The notes below the pieces were generated by a model. It saw only the letters and a list, made by a program, of their open reading frames with translations, had not been told where the DNA came from and did not search any database. This document shows, piece by piece, positions 34,880-47,915 of a stretch of 64,000 nt of DNA (within the stretch, counting starts at the first letter, position 1; the number at the start of each line of letters is the position of its first letter). Source of the DNA: Sipunculus nudus (lineage: Eukaryota > Annelida > Sipuncula > Golfingiida > Sipunculidae); the NCBI GenBank assembly GCA_026874595.1, contig CM049306.1, positions 88,363,142-88,427,141 on the forward strand, written 5' to 3'. The position numbers were made by a program, and so were the translations under genes.

Positions 34880-37800
34880 CCCATCAACCTCTTTAGGTCT
34901 TCCGCACTACGGAAAGAGACTTAAAAGTGCAATGAGGGCAATCAGTTTATGGTGCCCTAATATCTGCATGCGCATAATTAATGTATAACATAACATAAAG
35001 TATTGCCTTCAACGATTTACTTGTAAACAATTATTTCCTTACTAATTAGGTACACGATGATTGAATATGTTGTTTTAAATGCCCGTACATACTTTATCCA
35101 TGTCTGTCGAGGTCTTTTATATTATTTTATTTATATATTTTATTGACACCACTTAAATAACATACCCTTGTATTGCAATTATATATTCAGTTGTCTTAGA
35201 CAACTGTTATTGATTTATGCATAGTTTTTTCAGGGCCTAGGAGCCTGTTTCGGGAGTAACAGTCTGACCTCACGACAGTCAGTCAAGCAACGCGTTATTA
35301 CAAACTGTGTTTATTATGACAGAGAAACCTTAACACATTCATATCATTTTAATTTGCTCAACATTTGAGGTTCCTTGTAACAACCAGGAATTATCAAATG
35401 TTTCAGTACAGACACTTTGGCTGGTTATGGCCCTGTTACAGTCTATGTGAGACATAAATACGAGCTAATTTTATATATTATCTATATTGTATCTGAGTTT
35501 GGGAAAAAGGGGTTGATTAAGTCAGTTATTGGAACTTATTGGCAATATTTATAAACTGGTTGATCGATCTAAAATGTAAGCTACAAAAATGTAAGGGTCA
35601 TACGCTTGATAAACTATATTGGGAAAAAAAACGTTTGGTGTCGGTAATATTCCTGGAGAATGATTTTAACAGATACTAGTTGGTTGTTAAATGTTGTAAA
35701 TATTCTAAATCTTCTGAAAAAAAAGAACAACTGTTACAAACAAGGTTGGCAATCCATTCATACTTGGCCGCAATGAAGATTTTCTTATCAAATAATGTCT
35801 TTGACACATCGAGGTTAGTGCTCCTTGCGATAATCTTATAACAGTGCCAGCCCTGGTGTAGAAAATCCGAAAAACTCCGCCGTCCTCCCCCCCCCCCCCC
35901 CCTCCATTTTGACAATTACTGTAGGAGAATGTATCATTTTTCGGGTTCCTTATAATATCACTTTGCGCCACAAAGACGTTGTTTTTGTCACTTACGGGGG
36001 AAAATTATATATGTCGGAGTTGATAATTAAAGGCACCCGAAAGATTAAAATAAGAAATTTGCACTAAATGACTTTCCTGCACCTGCAATGATCCATTTCA
36101 CATTAAATATCGGATGTTATCACACGTCACAATGTATCGTCGTCTGCTGAAACTGATTGGTTGTTTATTGGAATGACATGTGGGAATGTTAAATTTCCTG
36201 TGTGTTCTGTTTATCCGACCTATTTGTACCATGCAATTTCCCCGGATAGTCATGCACGGTTCAAATATTAGTGTCACCTCGCATTAAGATCTCTTCATTT
36301 CAGTACGGCATCTATTTACTGTAGATGTGCTTGTACATTGTCAGCTATATGTGTGTATGTCGCAGTTAAATTCTGTGCCTAATCTTTCTGTTTTTTATTC
36401 TTTATGTGATCGATATTTAAGAGGGGTCACCGAAAAACCTACGATGGCATGTGATGACGGTCGACAGGAAATGACCCATGCTCATGTGGCAGGCTGGCAG
36501 CGAATTCTCGGAAAGGTCCCAGTACCTGTTGACAATCCTGGAAATGAACTATAGGTTATGGGGTATTCCAGTTGGCAAAGCATGATTGCTGGTCAACAAA
36601 AAAATTTTCACTAGATAAAAGTACCTGTCATTGTGGCTAGAGTGAGTCTTATCAGCTTTGCCAACTGTTATATTAATAACCACGTGTTATACGTGTGTTT
36701 TGTCAACCGCTCCGACGATGAAAGCCTGCGGATTTTGTGTTCCCAGAACTGGTATAGCTAGGGTTTAAAAGCCTTGTTACATCTTAGGTTTTAATGTATA
36801 ACAACAAATTTCGCCTCACATGAAAGCGTAGGGATCTTGCTTTGATTTAAAATCATGCTTTATTCTACAAATTATTGGAGTCAAATGTTGGCCGACTACA
36901 CCTCTTATTATCAACGTAGAGGAAATGCAAAAAAAGGCCCACTCCTATTGTGACAGCATATATTATTAAACACACAGCCAAAGACAAAGATATTTGATCC
37001 TTATTTTTCGGGCTGGCGCATTATCAAATATATATGGCACTCACCAAAGCTTAGTGATACTTGACATCAATGAAACTGTACCCACACATAAAAATTGTAT
37101 ACAACGCCACGTTCAAGTGTCAAGAGAGCTAATAAAAGGTACACGATACCAACAAATTGAAAAAAAAATATATATATATAGAACCCCGAATCTTAAACAT
37201 TAACTCATATGAATAAAAACTAAACTTACAATTAAATAAAATGTCGACACTGAGTTTTATGTACTAATACATGCCGAAATATTTGTTTAATTTTTGTGAT
37301 TATGCTGCTTACTTCAAAATAATTTTGCATAACGGTCTAAAAGCCGTAAGGCCAAATGTTTAGAAACTCCAGTTATATTTAATATAGTCCATACTATCAA
37401 TGAGTCTATAACGTTTCATTCATTCCTATGCGCGTTTTTGTATACCCCCGGTATAAGACGAAAACAGGTACAGTCAGTTTAATTTATTAACAAATGCTTG
37501 GTTCCAAATCTTTCATTTAAGCGTAATTTACTATAAAGAGGAGATGATAATTATATACTAAAATTGAATATATAAACAATAATGATGTCACGAAATATAT
37601 AATATGGCTAATGCACAATTAAATATTATAATCATACACATTGTGATACTTGTAATGTAGATTAATTGGTACATTTAGCTTGGCTGGATGCTTCCCGTTG
37701 CACTTCCTTTTACACAGAAAAAATCATATGGCTATTGTATCAAGTTCAAAGAGATAAGGTTATTCACATTTTTTTTCTACACATTATATACGGATTCACG

Positions 37801-38075
37801 TAACTGTGGGCAAAAATTTAAAAGTAAAAAAAAATGTTGGTTGTAAGGTAAATTCCCCTTGCTGATGTATCGCTCAGTTTTGGGGAATAGCATATATGTT
37901 TTTTTAATATTATGATATTTGACCAAGAAATTGATCTTTTGTGATAAATTATTCTGGAGAAATATAAATAATTATATTTCAGGACGTGTACCAGTATAAG
38001 CCTTGATAATTGCCAGATATATTTAAATACGTATTATTAATTCTCTTTTTTTTATTTCGTAACGTTTCGTAACAT
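34880..38075. other. No supported genes
   Basis: AT-rich. A C run of about 18 lies at 35887-35904 and explains the glycine-rich minus-strand ORFs there. Nothing else recognised. Confidence 0.5.
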
Positions 38076-38078
38076 ATA

Positions 38079-38411
38079 CAGTCGAACCTCTATAATGTGG
38101 GCACCCTTGGGACCTGACCAAAGTGCCCACCTTATAGAGGTGCCCCCCATATAGAGGTAATGGCCAGCACATAGAGTGCTGCCCCCTTGTATGACATATT
38201 GCTATAATTACTGTTTATAATTAATGTTTTAAGATTACTAAATTAACTTATTGCACGTATTATCTCTCTTTATTTAATGAAGTTTTTCAGTAAAAATTAA
38301 TTTTTAATTATCAAGACATTTCTCAGAAAATATGTATTTTATTAGATAAAAGTATGGACAAAAAATAAGTACAATAAAAGGAAGCTGTGTGCAGATGGTG
38401 TATAAGATAGC

Positions 38412-38472
<61 letters not shown>

Positions 38473-39345
38473 TACTTCCATTTTTTTATACCTTATATCT
38501 TATTTTTATATCTTTAAATTGGCAAAGCACCATGAAGTATTTAGCAAAGACAGTACGTCACTAATTTAAATATTATTATCTTAAGAAAAAAATCTTTAAT
38601 GAGATCAACTTTTTGAGCTAATGTCCAATCTTTTCTCTTTGAATTTGGGGTTGACATTTTCACAAGTCAACAGGTACTGTGATTATGATACAGAATGGCA
38701 AATGAACAGTATGAATCGTTATGTAAAAACTATTAAATAAACACTGCCCTGGTCTAGTGGGCTAGTACATGTACCTGTGATGGGCCACAGGGTCATGTAG
38801 CTGTGTCACCTCATCACAGAGTATTAATGAATGAGTAGGGCTTCCTTCCATTCTTGACAGCCAAACAAACAAACATTAAATAATTTGCACAGGGGCATCT
38901 TGTCTGGGTTGATCTCTGACTTGAGCCGGTGCAGGCATATTTATCTAATACTTAGTATGCATGCATCCTAAGCTTAGTCTTGAGTCAAGTAAAAATTATA
39001 ATCACTGTCATGCAATGTTCACTTGTACATCGCTATATTTGGTTAATTTGTTTTGATTTGTATTATTCAAATTTATGAATATTATTATTAAATAATTAAG
39101 AATTAATGTAATAACCTTAAAAGCGCTATAAAGAAGGCTTACAAAGTTGCTTTAAGGAGATAGTTCAACCTTGAAAATCCGTGAAGTGCCCACATCAGCT
39201 CCTGAAAACTGCCCACTTTACAGAATATAGAGGTGCCCACATTAGCTAAACATAATAAAGAGAAGAAAAAATGGGACTGCCCAAAAGTGCCCACATTATA
39301 GAGGTGCCCACTTTATAGAGGTGCCCACTAAGAGAGGTTCCACTG
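38079..39345 (+). mobile_element. Non-autonomous Tc1/mariner/pogo-type DNA transposon
   Basis: The left end is TA then CAGTCGAACCTCT; the right end is AGAGAGGTTCCACTG then TA. So it has inverted ends with one or two mismatches and a TA target duplication, as in the Tc1/mariner/pogo group. Next to each end are arrays of 'tatagaggtgcccac' in opposing orientation (38090-38160; 39180-39330). No transposase ORF is present. A (TA)n tract lies inside (38414-38469). At 38745-38880 a segment starting 'gccctggtctagtgggctag' may be a tRNA-like SINE scrap inserted in it. Confidence 0.8.
38414..38469. repeat. (TA)n microsatellite inside the Tc1-like element
   Basis: About 55 bp of TA within the AT-rich interior of the transposon. 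Confidence 0.95.
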
Positions 39346-39349
39346 TATA

Positions 39350-42300
39350 TAGACTTAAAGAACAAACAAATATAATTTGTATTTAAAATGTGATTCGTTT
39401 ATATGAATCTTTAGAAGCAAGATAAAACCCTTCACGCAAAAATAGGAAAGATAATTTCTTTTAAATGAAAATCAAATATCATGCACTTGTTAGCTCCTGT
39501 GACCTGTCCTTAAAATGTGCATAAACATTATTTCAGATTTAATTTATATCAATGACTTATATTAGAATCTTGAATGGGAAGGCAGCCTCAGTGAAAGTAC
39601 ATGAAGCTAAGAAAATGTCATCAAGCATGGTTTGAGGATAAAGCAAAATTCCTACTTTTTCGCATGATCAAGTTAGTTCAGTATATTAAATATGTAGAGA
39701 TTTTCCCTACTTCTATCCTCAATCTGGAATCACATGTCTGCAAATTTTCTTTGTCCGAACAGTGTAGTGTATACAAGGCTACGTTCTGAAATATTGCACT
39801 TGCATCCCCCCAGACAATAAACTAGGTGAAGTTAACACCTGCAACCAAGGGAAATTTTCTTGGCGTTGGTTGGAGCAAAAACATTGAATAAACTACTTTT
39901 TCTCCCTTGGCTCCAAGACTATTTATGATATCCGAACTGAGGATTTGGATGAAATAAACAACAGCTGTGTATATACGACAGAATACATGAGCTTTTTCAT
40001 GTTTTTACAAACCTCAAATGACTCCATGTTTTACGTTAAATAATTCCAGACTAACGTTAGACATCATGTTTGTGTATTGCTTGTGATCTCAAAATGATCA
40101 CACACCTATAATATTTTGGGTGCTGTATTTAAGCTTTAATTCTAGGTCTCAAGATGATTAATCGAGGGCAGTTTTAAGATATACCTTGGTTAAGAACTAT
40201 GTACACACAAATCAAATTTTAAACGGGATCAGACTCTTGCCTGCCTGTCAACCCCTTCCCATAGATGATTCTTCTTCTGTGTATAAGTAAATCTGTTGAA
40301 TCACTGTCGGAAGCATCATCCGGATTCATCTATAGTCAATCTCCTCATATCCTCATCCTTTGTCTTTGTTTACTCTACATTATAAATCAGCATTGTTCCA
40401 ATACTATCTGAATGCAAGCCCGAGTCCGATTCCTGCGACTACTTACTCCACTGGCTCCCTCTGGAGATTCTCGAGATCTCGTCATAAATTATTTCGAAAT
40501 CTCGAAATAAAAAAAAAAATGTGTTACAAATCAACAATCGTGACCGATTTTCTACACTTCGCCTTTTGATTGGATGAAGGTTCGTGTAGTTTAAGAGTGT
40601 GATCTCCCTTGTGAAGGAAATGAAACTGTCTACTAGAAGAAAGATCTACCGCCATCACATCCGAAAGGGTGAGGTCACGTGAGGCAATCAATATATTTAT
40701 AAATATATTAATATAATTTAAATATTTACATTAAATATATTTAACAAGATGAACTGTTTACTTGAAAATGTATGCATGCATACACACATGCCGAACACGT
40801 TAACATAAAGTTTTACACATTAGTCCAATCAGCGGGACACGTATAACGTTCTTTTGGTAAATGTGTTTGCGAAACAGCATCACCCCATAGATTGGTGACT
40901 TGCTCAAATATCCGGTAGAGAGAGCCAAGTTACTATTTAATACACTAGTATTCAAAACTGGTAAAACCAAGCTTCTAAAATCGATCATACAGAGTAAATC
41001 TATCAGTTTCTAAAGGTCAACCGGTTCAGAAAAACACTCTTCGTTAATGAAAGCAACTTTGATCTTTTTTCTCTTGCTCTACACGTATACTGGCCTTGAT
41101 TAACCTGGTGGCTTTGTCATGCAAAATACATACACGTCTGAGCTTTTGTTACTTTGTTCAGCCACTTAACTTCTCACTTATTCTTTCAAGCAAGGAGTGT
41201 TTTGTTATAAATTCAGTTGTTAATTTAAACTGTAGTCTTAATGTGTTATTTTGTGTGATAAAAATAATGAAGTTTTATTTGTGAAAACAGAGAACCTGCT
41301 GCATGGGAAGGTTGAGGGAACAAAATGATTTTCTGAGTGCTACACTTCAGATCCAGGCCAGAACGATGGGGTTGAATAAAAGTGTAAAAAATCAGAGATA
41401 TGGTTTGTTCTTTTTAACACATATTACACTTATTCTATTCCAGGGGCCCACTCCCGTAGATACATTTATTAAATCCATTTGCAGATGTAGCACTTCGCAG
41501 TGGCGGAACCAGGAATTCGAAAACAGGCGGGCGGCAATGGGCCTACTTGGTTAGCGGTTTATGCATGGATAAATAATACCCCCAAACGTGAATATAACAA
41601 AACGAACTATATATAGTGGAATGGTGGAATGGTGTTTCTGGCCTTTTTCGTATAAAATATTCTACAAAGGTTTCTGTGATTTAAATACCAAACTGATGTT
41701 AATATTAACAACTGTCTAATATTTAAAAAAAAGATGTTCGGTGAAAAGGGCATCATTTGAAAATTCACCTGAGTTAAAAAAATAAATACTGAAGAGACTT
41801 ACAGAATAGACAGAGGCGGGACTTTTTGTGACCTATGCAGGTTTGGAGTTTATTTGATACAAGTCTATTTCCTCGAGGCTCTTACCTCAAAAAACCTCGG
41901 TTACATGTAAAAAAATCAATATCTCTCGTTATTATTTCTTATTAAATTCACAGCTGGTGCCAGGCAAAACACCCAGAGAGCCAATTCATTTAGTCTCTAC
42001 AGGTATCATAACTCAGACTTCCTGGCGGATCTATCATACTTAATGGGTCACCTACTTTCATGGCTATATTTTCTTCTGGCATTTTGCGCTTGTGAGTGAG
42101 GCAACTTTTTCATGTATTATTCCACACAATACCAAAAGGTGCTTTTGTTGAAAGGTAGACCGTGGTTCTACAGCTGGAAATGTCACTCAGACTTTTTTCC
42201 ACTGGATTTAGAAGTTGCTTTCCGGGCGAAAGATACACACGAGAAAGACAGAATGCATGCGTTTTTGCTTGGCTCACCGACCAATCACCACAGTTTAAAT

Positions 42301-43140
42301 GGATATGAAATTTTGCAGTTTGTAATTATCCCGTGAGTGGGATGTTACTTTCTAGGTCTATAGTACAAATGAGAATAAATGCGTCGTTTTCTTAGCTCGT
42401 TGCATACAAGTGTAGCTATTTCAGATTGAAATCAATTTGAGATTAATCCCCCGCCTGGTAACCCAAATTTCAAATTACCCTGTACGATTTCAGATTACCC
42501 CTTCAAAGCAGTTGTTATTATGGTTGTTTACTTAAAAGTCCTATAATTTTTTCTTTTTTTTTTTAATTTCTACATTTAGGTTGAATCTGTATATCTGTTT
42601 GTTTGTAATGTGTGGTGTTTTTGTGAAGTGAATGAGTTAATATAAATTCAACTTTTATCATTTTTTGATTCCAGATTTAATATCTCGTTTCTTTCACGTC
42701 GTTTACTGAATTAATATATCATGCGTTAAAATATTTAAAAAAAAATAGCGAGGGGTTAATCTAAACGATGCAAGGGTAACTTGAGATTACGTTCAGACAA
42801 CCCCGGTCTTTGCGCCGATGTAGTAAAACGGATTTTTGATAAACATTATTTACTCAATTTGAATTAGAATATAATTTTTATTAAAAAACAGGACCCTAGA
42901 CTGTTAGTAGAAACTTTAAAGGAAATACCCATCGGGTGTCTTCACTGAGGGTTTCCAGAATGAAGAGTGCACGCAAATTTTTTAAAGATTTTTTTTGTGT
43001 GGAGTAAACCGCCTTCAATTTTTAATGCTAACTTATCTAGTTCTTAAGCTGTTTATATGCATCTGCAGAATTCCATTTCGGTCTGGGACCATGTGACAGG
43101 GCGGTAGCACTCGCATCCAATCATTTTATATTATATTCTG
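39350..43140. other. No supported genes
   Basis: AT-rich, with unsupported short ORFs. 'tctcgagatctcg' and 'tttcgaaatctcgaaat' at about 40470-40507 resemble the 'ctcgagat' ends of the element at 53530. At 41497 'cagtggcggaaccaggaatt' resembles a hAT left end, but no right end was found. Confidence 0.5.
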
Positions 43141-43149
43141 GTGTATACC

Positions 43150-43235
43150 GCACTTAACGTTCCTTGGTGTGTAATCATCCCCATTGCTCGGCCATAACAC
43201 CGAGGAACCACCAAAGAAGCACTCGTTTGTGAGTG
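43150..43235 (-). mobile_element. SINE body, part beyond the LTR retrotransposon insertion
   Basis: 'tgtgtaatcatccccattgc', 'cataacaccgaggaacc' and 'cgtttgtgagtg' match 34235-34295 of the intact SINE. The copy stops exactly at the LTR terminus, with AGTG (43232-43235) as the target duplication; it resumes at 50376. Confidence 0.75.
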
Positions 43236-43967
43236 TGTTACGGAACCTAATATAAACAGATCACGTATGCGTGATGAACACAAATTTTGTACTGGAGATA
43301 TGTAGGGGATGAATGAAGAGGTCAGTGTTTTTTTTTGGTAACAAATAACTATAATTTATTCTTGAAACAACCCTAACATTACAATACACTAAATCAATAC
43401 AATTACTCAATATCGCAGCAGTACAACAACAAATCAATACAATCACACAGTAAAATAAACAATGTACACAGTACCTGGATACCACCACCGCCACAACGAT
43501 AATTTATTTAAAATGTCTATGCCGGATGAAAAGTAAACACCAATCCTCTCGGAGAATAAAAGTCCAATGTAAAGCTCTTGTAACAATCCAGAAAGTTGAG
43601 GCAGGCAGCATTAAATTGTATAGAGTTAGTAAAAGCAGAATCCCTAAAATTACTGGATAATCGGACAGGTCCCACAAACTGACATAAACACGTTTGTGTA
43701 TGCTGGAATCTTCTCTCTCTCCCCCTGCTTTAAAACACAGCCCCCTATTTATAACTTCTTGCCCCAAGCCGAGAATTTTCCACTTCTCGAACAGTCTGAG
43801 GATCTAACATAATACAGAGTAAACACGCGTTACAGGAATCATCTAGAAGAACATCGCTGTTCGGACGAGAGTTCAACCAGTACGGATTAAACATAGAATG
43901 CAATACGCGGCCAGACACGGGCGCCATAACACGAGTCACGCCCGTGTCACAAAGAGCACCTGTAACA
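43236..43967 (-). repeat. 3' LTR (732 bp)
   Basis: Termini TGTTAC...GTAACA. It aligns through its length with 49161-50375 once the MITE there is removed. On the coding strand a TATAAATA-like box lies at about 43745-43753. It differs from the 5' LTR by several indels, including absence of a ~60-bp segment present at about 50200-50262. Confidence 0.9.
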
Positions 43968-43978
43968 CTCCCCCTCCT
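43968..43978 (-). other. Polypurine tract
   Basis: The coding strand reads AGGAGGGGGAG immediately upstream of the 3' LTR. This is the expected position and composition of a plus-strand DNA synthesis primer. Confidence 0.85.
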
Positions 43979-44102
43979 GTAAGAAAAAAGAAAGTTTTCT
44001 CGGAAAACTTTCTTTTTGCGATCACAATCACTAAATTGTTACAATATCTCAAAAATCATCTTATTTACAACATCACATAAACATCTCATTCACAACATTT
44101 CA

Positions 44103-44570
44103 TAAACATCTCGGTAAGCAATCAACAAGTACATTGTCTTTCTCTCTAATATGTTTGATTTCAAGGTTGTAATCTTGTAAGAACAAACTCCATCTCAACA
44201 ATCTTTGCAATCTTTGATTTTTACACTTCATCTTGTTCATGAACGTGAGGGGATTGTGATCACTGAAGACAATGATAGGCTTGAATGATAAAGTAACATA
44301 AACTTCAAAATGTTGCAATGCCAAAATCAAAGCCAACCATTCTTTTTCAATAGTGGAGTAGTTTTTCTCGGGTTGCATTAAACTTTCTTGAGAAATAACA
44401 AATTGGATGATTAATGCCATCAGTGCCTTCTTGTAACAACACAGCACCAGCAGCAGTATCACAAGCATCTACAGCTAACTTAAAATGTACAGAAAGGTCT
44501 GGAGCTGCTAAAACTGGTGAACTTTGCAGAACTGCCTTCAAATTCTGAAATGCATTTTCACACTGAAAAT
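44103..44570 (-). pseudogene. Retrotransposon RNase H domain, frameshifted
   Basis: Two overlapping minus-strand frames (44541-44347 and 44468-44100) together make one RNase H domain. The first has the AVDACDTAAGAVLLQ segment with the leading Asp and the YFSRKF motif. The second has EKNYSTIEKEWLAL with the Glu and VFSDHNPL with the next Asp. A frameshift separates them near 44400. It would degrade RNA in the RNA-DNA hybrid. It follows RT directly and is the last coding domain before the polypurine tract. Confidence 0.9.
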
Positions 44571-45545
44571 TCCATATAAACTTTTGTTTCTTCTTTAACT
44601 AATTAGTCAAAGGTTCAGCTTCAGCAGAAAAAAATTGGACAAACTTCCTGTAGTATCCAACCATACCAAGAAAACGCATTATTTGCTTTTTGTTCTCTGG
44701 TCTAAGAAATGCAGAAATAGCACTTATCTTAGCATCAACAGGTTTTACCTGACCCTGGCCTACAATATGACCCAAAAATGTTACTTGTGCATGACAAAAC
44801 TCAGATTTTACTAAGTTGATGGTCAGACGCGCTTCACTGAGTCTTTCGAAGAGGTCTGGAAGAATTTGCAGATGTTTCTCCCAGGTGTCGCTGTACACGA
44901 TGAGGTCATCAATATATGCGTCGCAGCCCTGAATGTCCCTGACAAACATATGGATGAGGCGCTGGCACGTGGCTGGCGAGTTCTTCATGCTAAACGGCAT
45001 AACTTTATACTGGTACAGTCCTTGCGGCGTCACAAACGGGGACATTTCTTTCGCTTGTTCTGTCAGCGGAACTTGCCAAAATCCTTTTTGCAAGTCAATC
45101 TTGGAGACATATCTAGAGCTACCGACTCTATCAATACAATCATCGATCCTCGGAATCAAGAACGTGTCAGTCTTGGTGACAGAGTTCAGTTTTCGGTTAT
45201 CTGTGCACATACGGTAACATCAGGTTTTGGCACAAGAACACATGGTGAACTCTAGTTACTCTTACTAGAATCAATAAAATCATTGTCCAGCTAATATTGA
45301 ATCTCATCCTATAGATACTTTTGCTTTTCTGGATTCAGTCTATAAGGATGTTGCTTGACTGCCCTTGCCTCGCCAACATCGACGTCATGGCACAACATGT
45401 TAGTTCGCGTTGGAATGTCATTAAACAAATGCTCATAATTCCGCAGCAGGTTCTTGAGGTCTTGTTTTTGTTGTGCGATAAGGTGTGACAGTTTTGCATT
45501 CAGGTTTTTAAGCATGTCTGAGTTTTTAATGGTATTGTACCACAC
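44571..45545 (-). pseudogene. Ty3/gypsy-type reverse transcriptase, broken
   Basis: The 203-codon open part (45210-44599) holds the first catalytic Asp in SKIDLQKGFWQ (D39), an SMKNSPATCQR block (residues 74-83), the catalytic box YIDD (99-102), and FLGHIV plus MRFLGMVGYYRKF at the thumb/connection. An N-terminal piece with HPYRLNPEKQ is in the 45545-45309 frame. Two or more stops (about 45308-45240) separate them, and a stop precedes the connection at 44599. The YIDDLIVYS style is typical of gypsy elements. It lies downstream of integrase, the reverse of ordinary gypsy order. Confidence 0.92.
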
Positions 45546-46768
45546 TTAATGTCTACAATCAGTACCTTCTTTAACTGGGTCAGGGTCAGTGTTTTTACAA
45601 TTTACAGCAGTAACATTATGTGCAACATCTGATGTGCTATTTCTGTCATAATATGGTTTCAACATGTGAACATGGCACAGTTGTTTCTTCTTAAGTCTAT
45701 TTGGTGTCAACAGTATGTAATTAAAATCACTGACTTTCTTGTCAACAATGTAAGGACCAAAATACCTAGCTTGCAAAGTTCTGCCAGGGATGGGAAGTAA
45801 GGCAAGAACCTTTTCACCAGGCTCAAACGTTCTATTTACACTGTGCTTGTCATACTTTGTTTTCATTTTACTTTGTGCAGATTTTAGATTTGACTTTGCA
45901 ATCTCACAAGCATTGTGTAGTTTAGTGCGAAAGTCTGAGATATACTGCAGTAAACTAAGAGAATCAGGGTTTTCACACAAGAGTTTTTCTTTAAGCAGTT
46001 TCAATGGAAGTTCAGTTCGCGGTCCATGTCCGAAAACTAGTTCAAAGGGACTGAAACCAAAGGACTCTTGAAAGGATTCTCTAACAGCAAACAGCAATAG
46101 GTGGATTCTTCCATCCCAGTCTTTCTGTGCGTCATAGCAATAGGTCCTGATCATGTTTTTTAATGACTGGTGAAAACGCTCGAGGGCGCCCTGACTTTAA
46201 AATGGTATGGCGAAGAGCTCTACTGTTTTATACCTAGCTCAAGCATAACTTGCTGGAATAAGCCAAACATAAAATAAGACCCTTGGTCAGACCCAGGGAA
46301 CCTGGTAGATGCGCACATAATTGTCAGCAAGTATTCATGTCCGGATTTTGTTTTGGGCAGTGGTGCAACACAGTCAACAATAATCCTACTGAATGATTCC
46401 TTGAAAGCAGGAATAGGCCTAAGTGGGGCCTTAGGAGGATTCTGATTGGGCTTGCCTACCATCTGGCATGTATGGCATGATTTACAATATTGTACAACAT
46501 CATTCCTGAGGTTAGGCCAATGGAAGTGTGTACTAACTTTCTGATAAGTTTTATTTAAACCTAAATGGCCAGACAAAGGAGTCTCATGTGCCATGCTTAG
46601 AATTTCATTGCGAAAGCTTTTGGGCATTACTATTTGATGTTTGATGGCCCACTCATCATCAGCGCATACATCAGGTGGTCGCCATTTACGCATAAGCACT
46701 CCATTTTTAACGTAGAAACAAACTGGGTTCTTTGACAGTTCATCTTTAGAAACTTCCCTGGGAAACAA
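45546..46768 (-). pseudogene. Integrase with HHCC zinc domain, broken catalytic core and GPY/F module
   Basis: The upstream frame (46768-46220, 182 codons) contains the zinc-binding residues H61, H68, C95 and C98, then the first catalytic Asp in IIVDC (D132). The second Asp, in a DQGSYF motif (D161), comes only 29 residues later, far less than the usual ~55-65, so part of the core is deleted. The catalytic Glu lies in GALERFHQ (codon at 46179-46181) in another frame. The downstream frame (46154-45546, 202 codons) contains the SFGFSPFELVFG region and an FGPY motif of the GPY/F module. It would insert the cDNA. It is nonfunctional as it stands. Confidence 0.92.
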
Positions 46769-47440
46769 ACATGAAATATCAGGGTTCTTATGCTGTCCCG
46801 CGATAAGTTCTGGCCTTGAGAATGCTGCATCCTGTACGGGCGATTCATTAGACGAGTCACTAGTGACTCCCAGAGTGTTTTTATCTGGCCCATTATCCTC
46901 TTTTGGTTTTTCTTGGCCATAGATCTAGTTACAGCACATGAAGGATACAAACCAGGAATATCCTGACTTTCCGGATCAGTGTCCTGATCAAGTGACGGCT
47001 TTTCTGTCACTATTGGTACAGGCTGTACTTTGTCACCTGCAACATCACTGCCTAGTAGCAACTGAATTCCCTTAAAGGGTAAAGTAGTTCTTATGCCCAC
47101 AGTAATATTCCCAGAAATAAAATCTGACTTTAAATGGATAATGTGAAGCGGAACTGAAGTGCGCCTGTCTGAACACGCGCCTTTAACAAGTGCATGTGCA
47201 CCAGTAAAGGACCTATTATAAAATGGCAAAGTGTTTGCTAACATGAAAGCCTTGCCTGAACCAGTGTCCCTCAAAATTCTAATAGGGGTAGAGTCAGAAA
47301 AATCACTTGAAAGTGATACAAAACCATGATGTATGAATGGCTCAAATAACTCCATTTCAGAGTCAGGAGAGGAATCTACTACCTCAGCTTCATCAAACAA
47401 AGAACTAACATTGGCAGTATCAGTCATAAACTCTTTTTCA
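46760..47440 (-). pseudogene. Retropepsin (aspartic protease) region
   Basis: A 265-codon minus-strand frame (47427-46630) contains the active-site RDTGSGKAF (D54-T55-G56) and LLLGSD (123-128), the two signatures of a retroviral-type protease. The C-terminal part overlaps the integrase frame out of register, so a frameshift lies near 46770. An acidic, Ser-rich linker precedes it. In the element it would process the Gag-Pol polyprotein. Confidence 0.85.
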
Positions 47441-47860
47441 GAGTCTTTTAAGGAATCTACATCCTTTTTATGACTAAACTCCTCATGGGAGTCAACAGAG
47501 GAATTTTCCTCAGCAGAAACAAACTTCTGTTTGTCATAAGAGAACCTGGCCTCATTTGAAATACTCTCGCAAGAGTCATAAAAGGACTTAGCCTTATCCA
47601 GAGAATACTCCTCGCAGGAGTCTTGAAAGGACCTAGCCTTATTATATTCCTCGGATTCCAGGAATCAACTGAGGTTTTTACCCCGCAAGCTACGGATTCT
47701 TCCTTGGATTCAGACGGCACTTGGGCCTCCGTAGCATCAAACTCTTTATTAGAGTCAATAAAGGAGTTGTACCCCTTATTTACATGAAAGGAGCCTGGCT
47801 CTTGTACAATGCTGGGCATAGATTTTGAAACAAAACCAGATGGTTTGCTATTTGGTTTAT
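47440..47860 (-). pseudogene. Gag-protease linker with acidic DSxEE-type repeats
   Basis: In the frame continuous with the protease, 47650-47440 encodes four to five imperfect ~20-residue repeats built on 'DSCEEYS' or 'DSHEEFS' followed by a K-rich step. In a shifted frame the upstream part (47819 on) follows the zinc knuckle. A frameshift near 47670 joins them. No enzymatic motif; probably a flexible linker. Confidence 0.7.
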
Positions 47861-47873
47861 TCGCAAGTTTCCA

Positions 47874-47915
47874 GCAGTCAAATATTAGATGACCTTCCTT
47901 CTTGCAGTAATTACA
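47874..47915 (-). pseudogene. Gag CCHC zinc knuckle
   Basis: The minus strand encodes C-x2-C-x4-H-x4-C (CNYCKKEGHLIFDC), the nucleic-acid-binding knuckle of retroelement nucleocapsid. It is out of frame with the Ser/Thr/Lys-rich segment just upstream (48103-47885), another break. Confidence 0.9.

Noticed and set aside
41497-41530. hAT-like left terminus 'cagtggcggaaccagg'
   Set aside because: No matching right terminus or 8-bp duplication could be found downstream.
44866-45255. Plus-strand ORFs of 129 and 94 codons
   Set aside because: They are antisense to the retrotransposon reverse transcriptase, whose motifs are clear on the minus strand.
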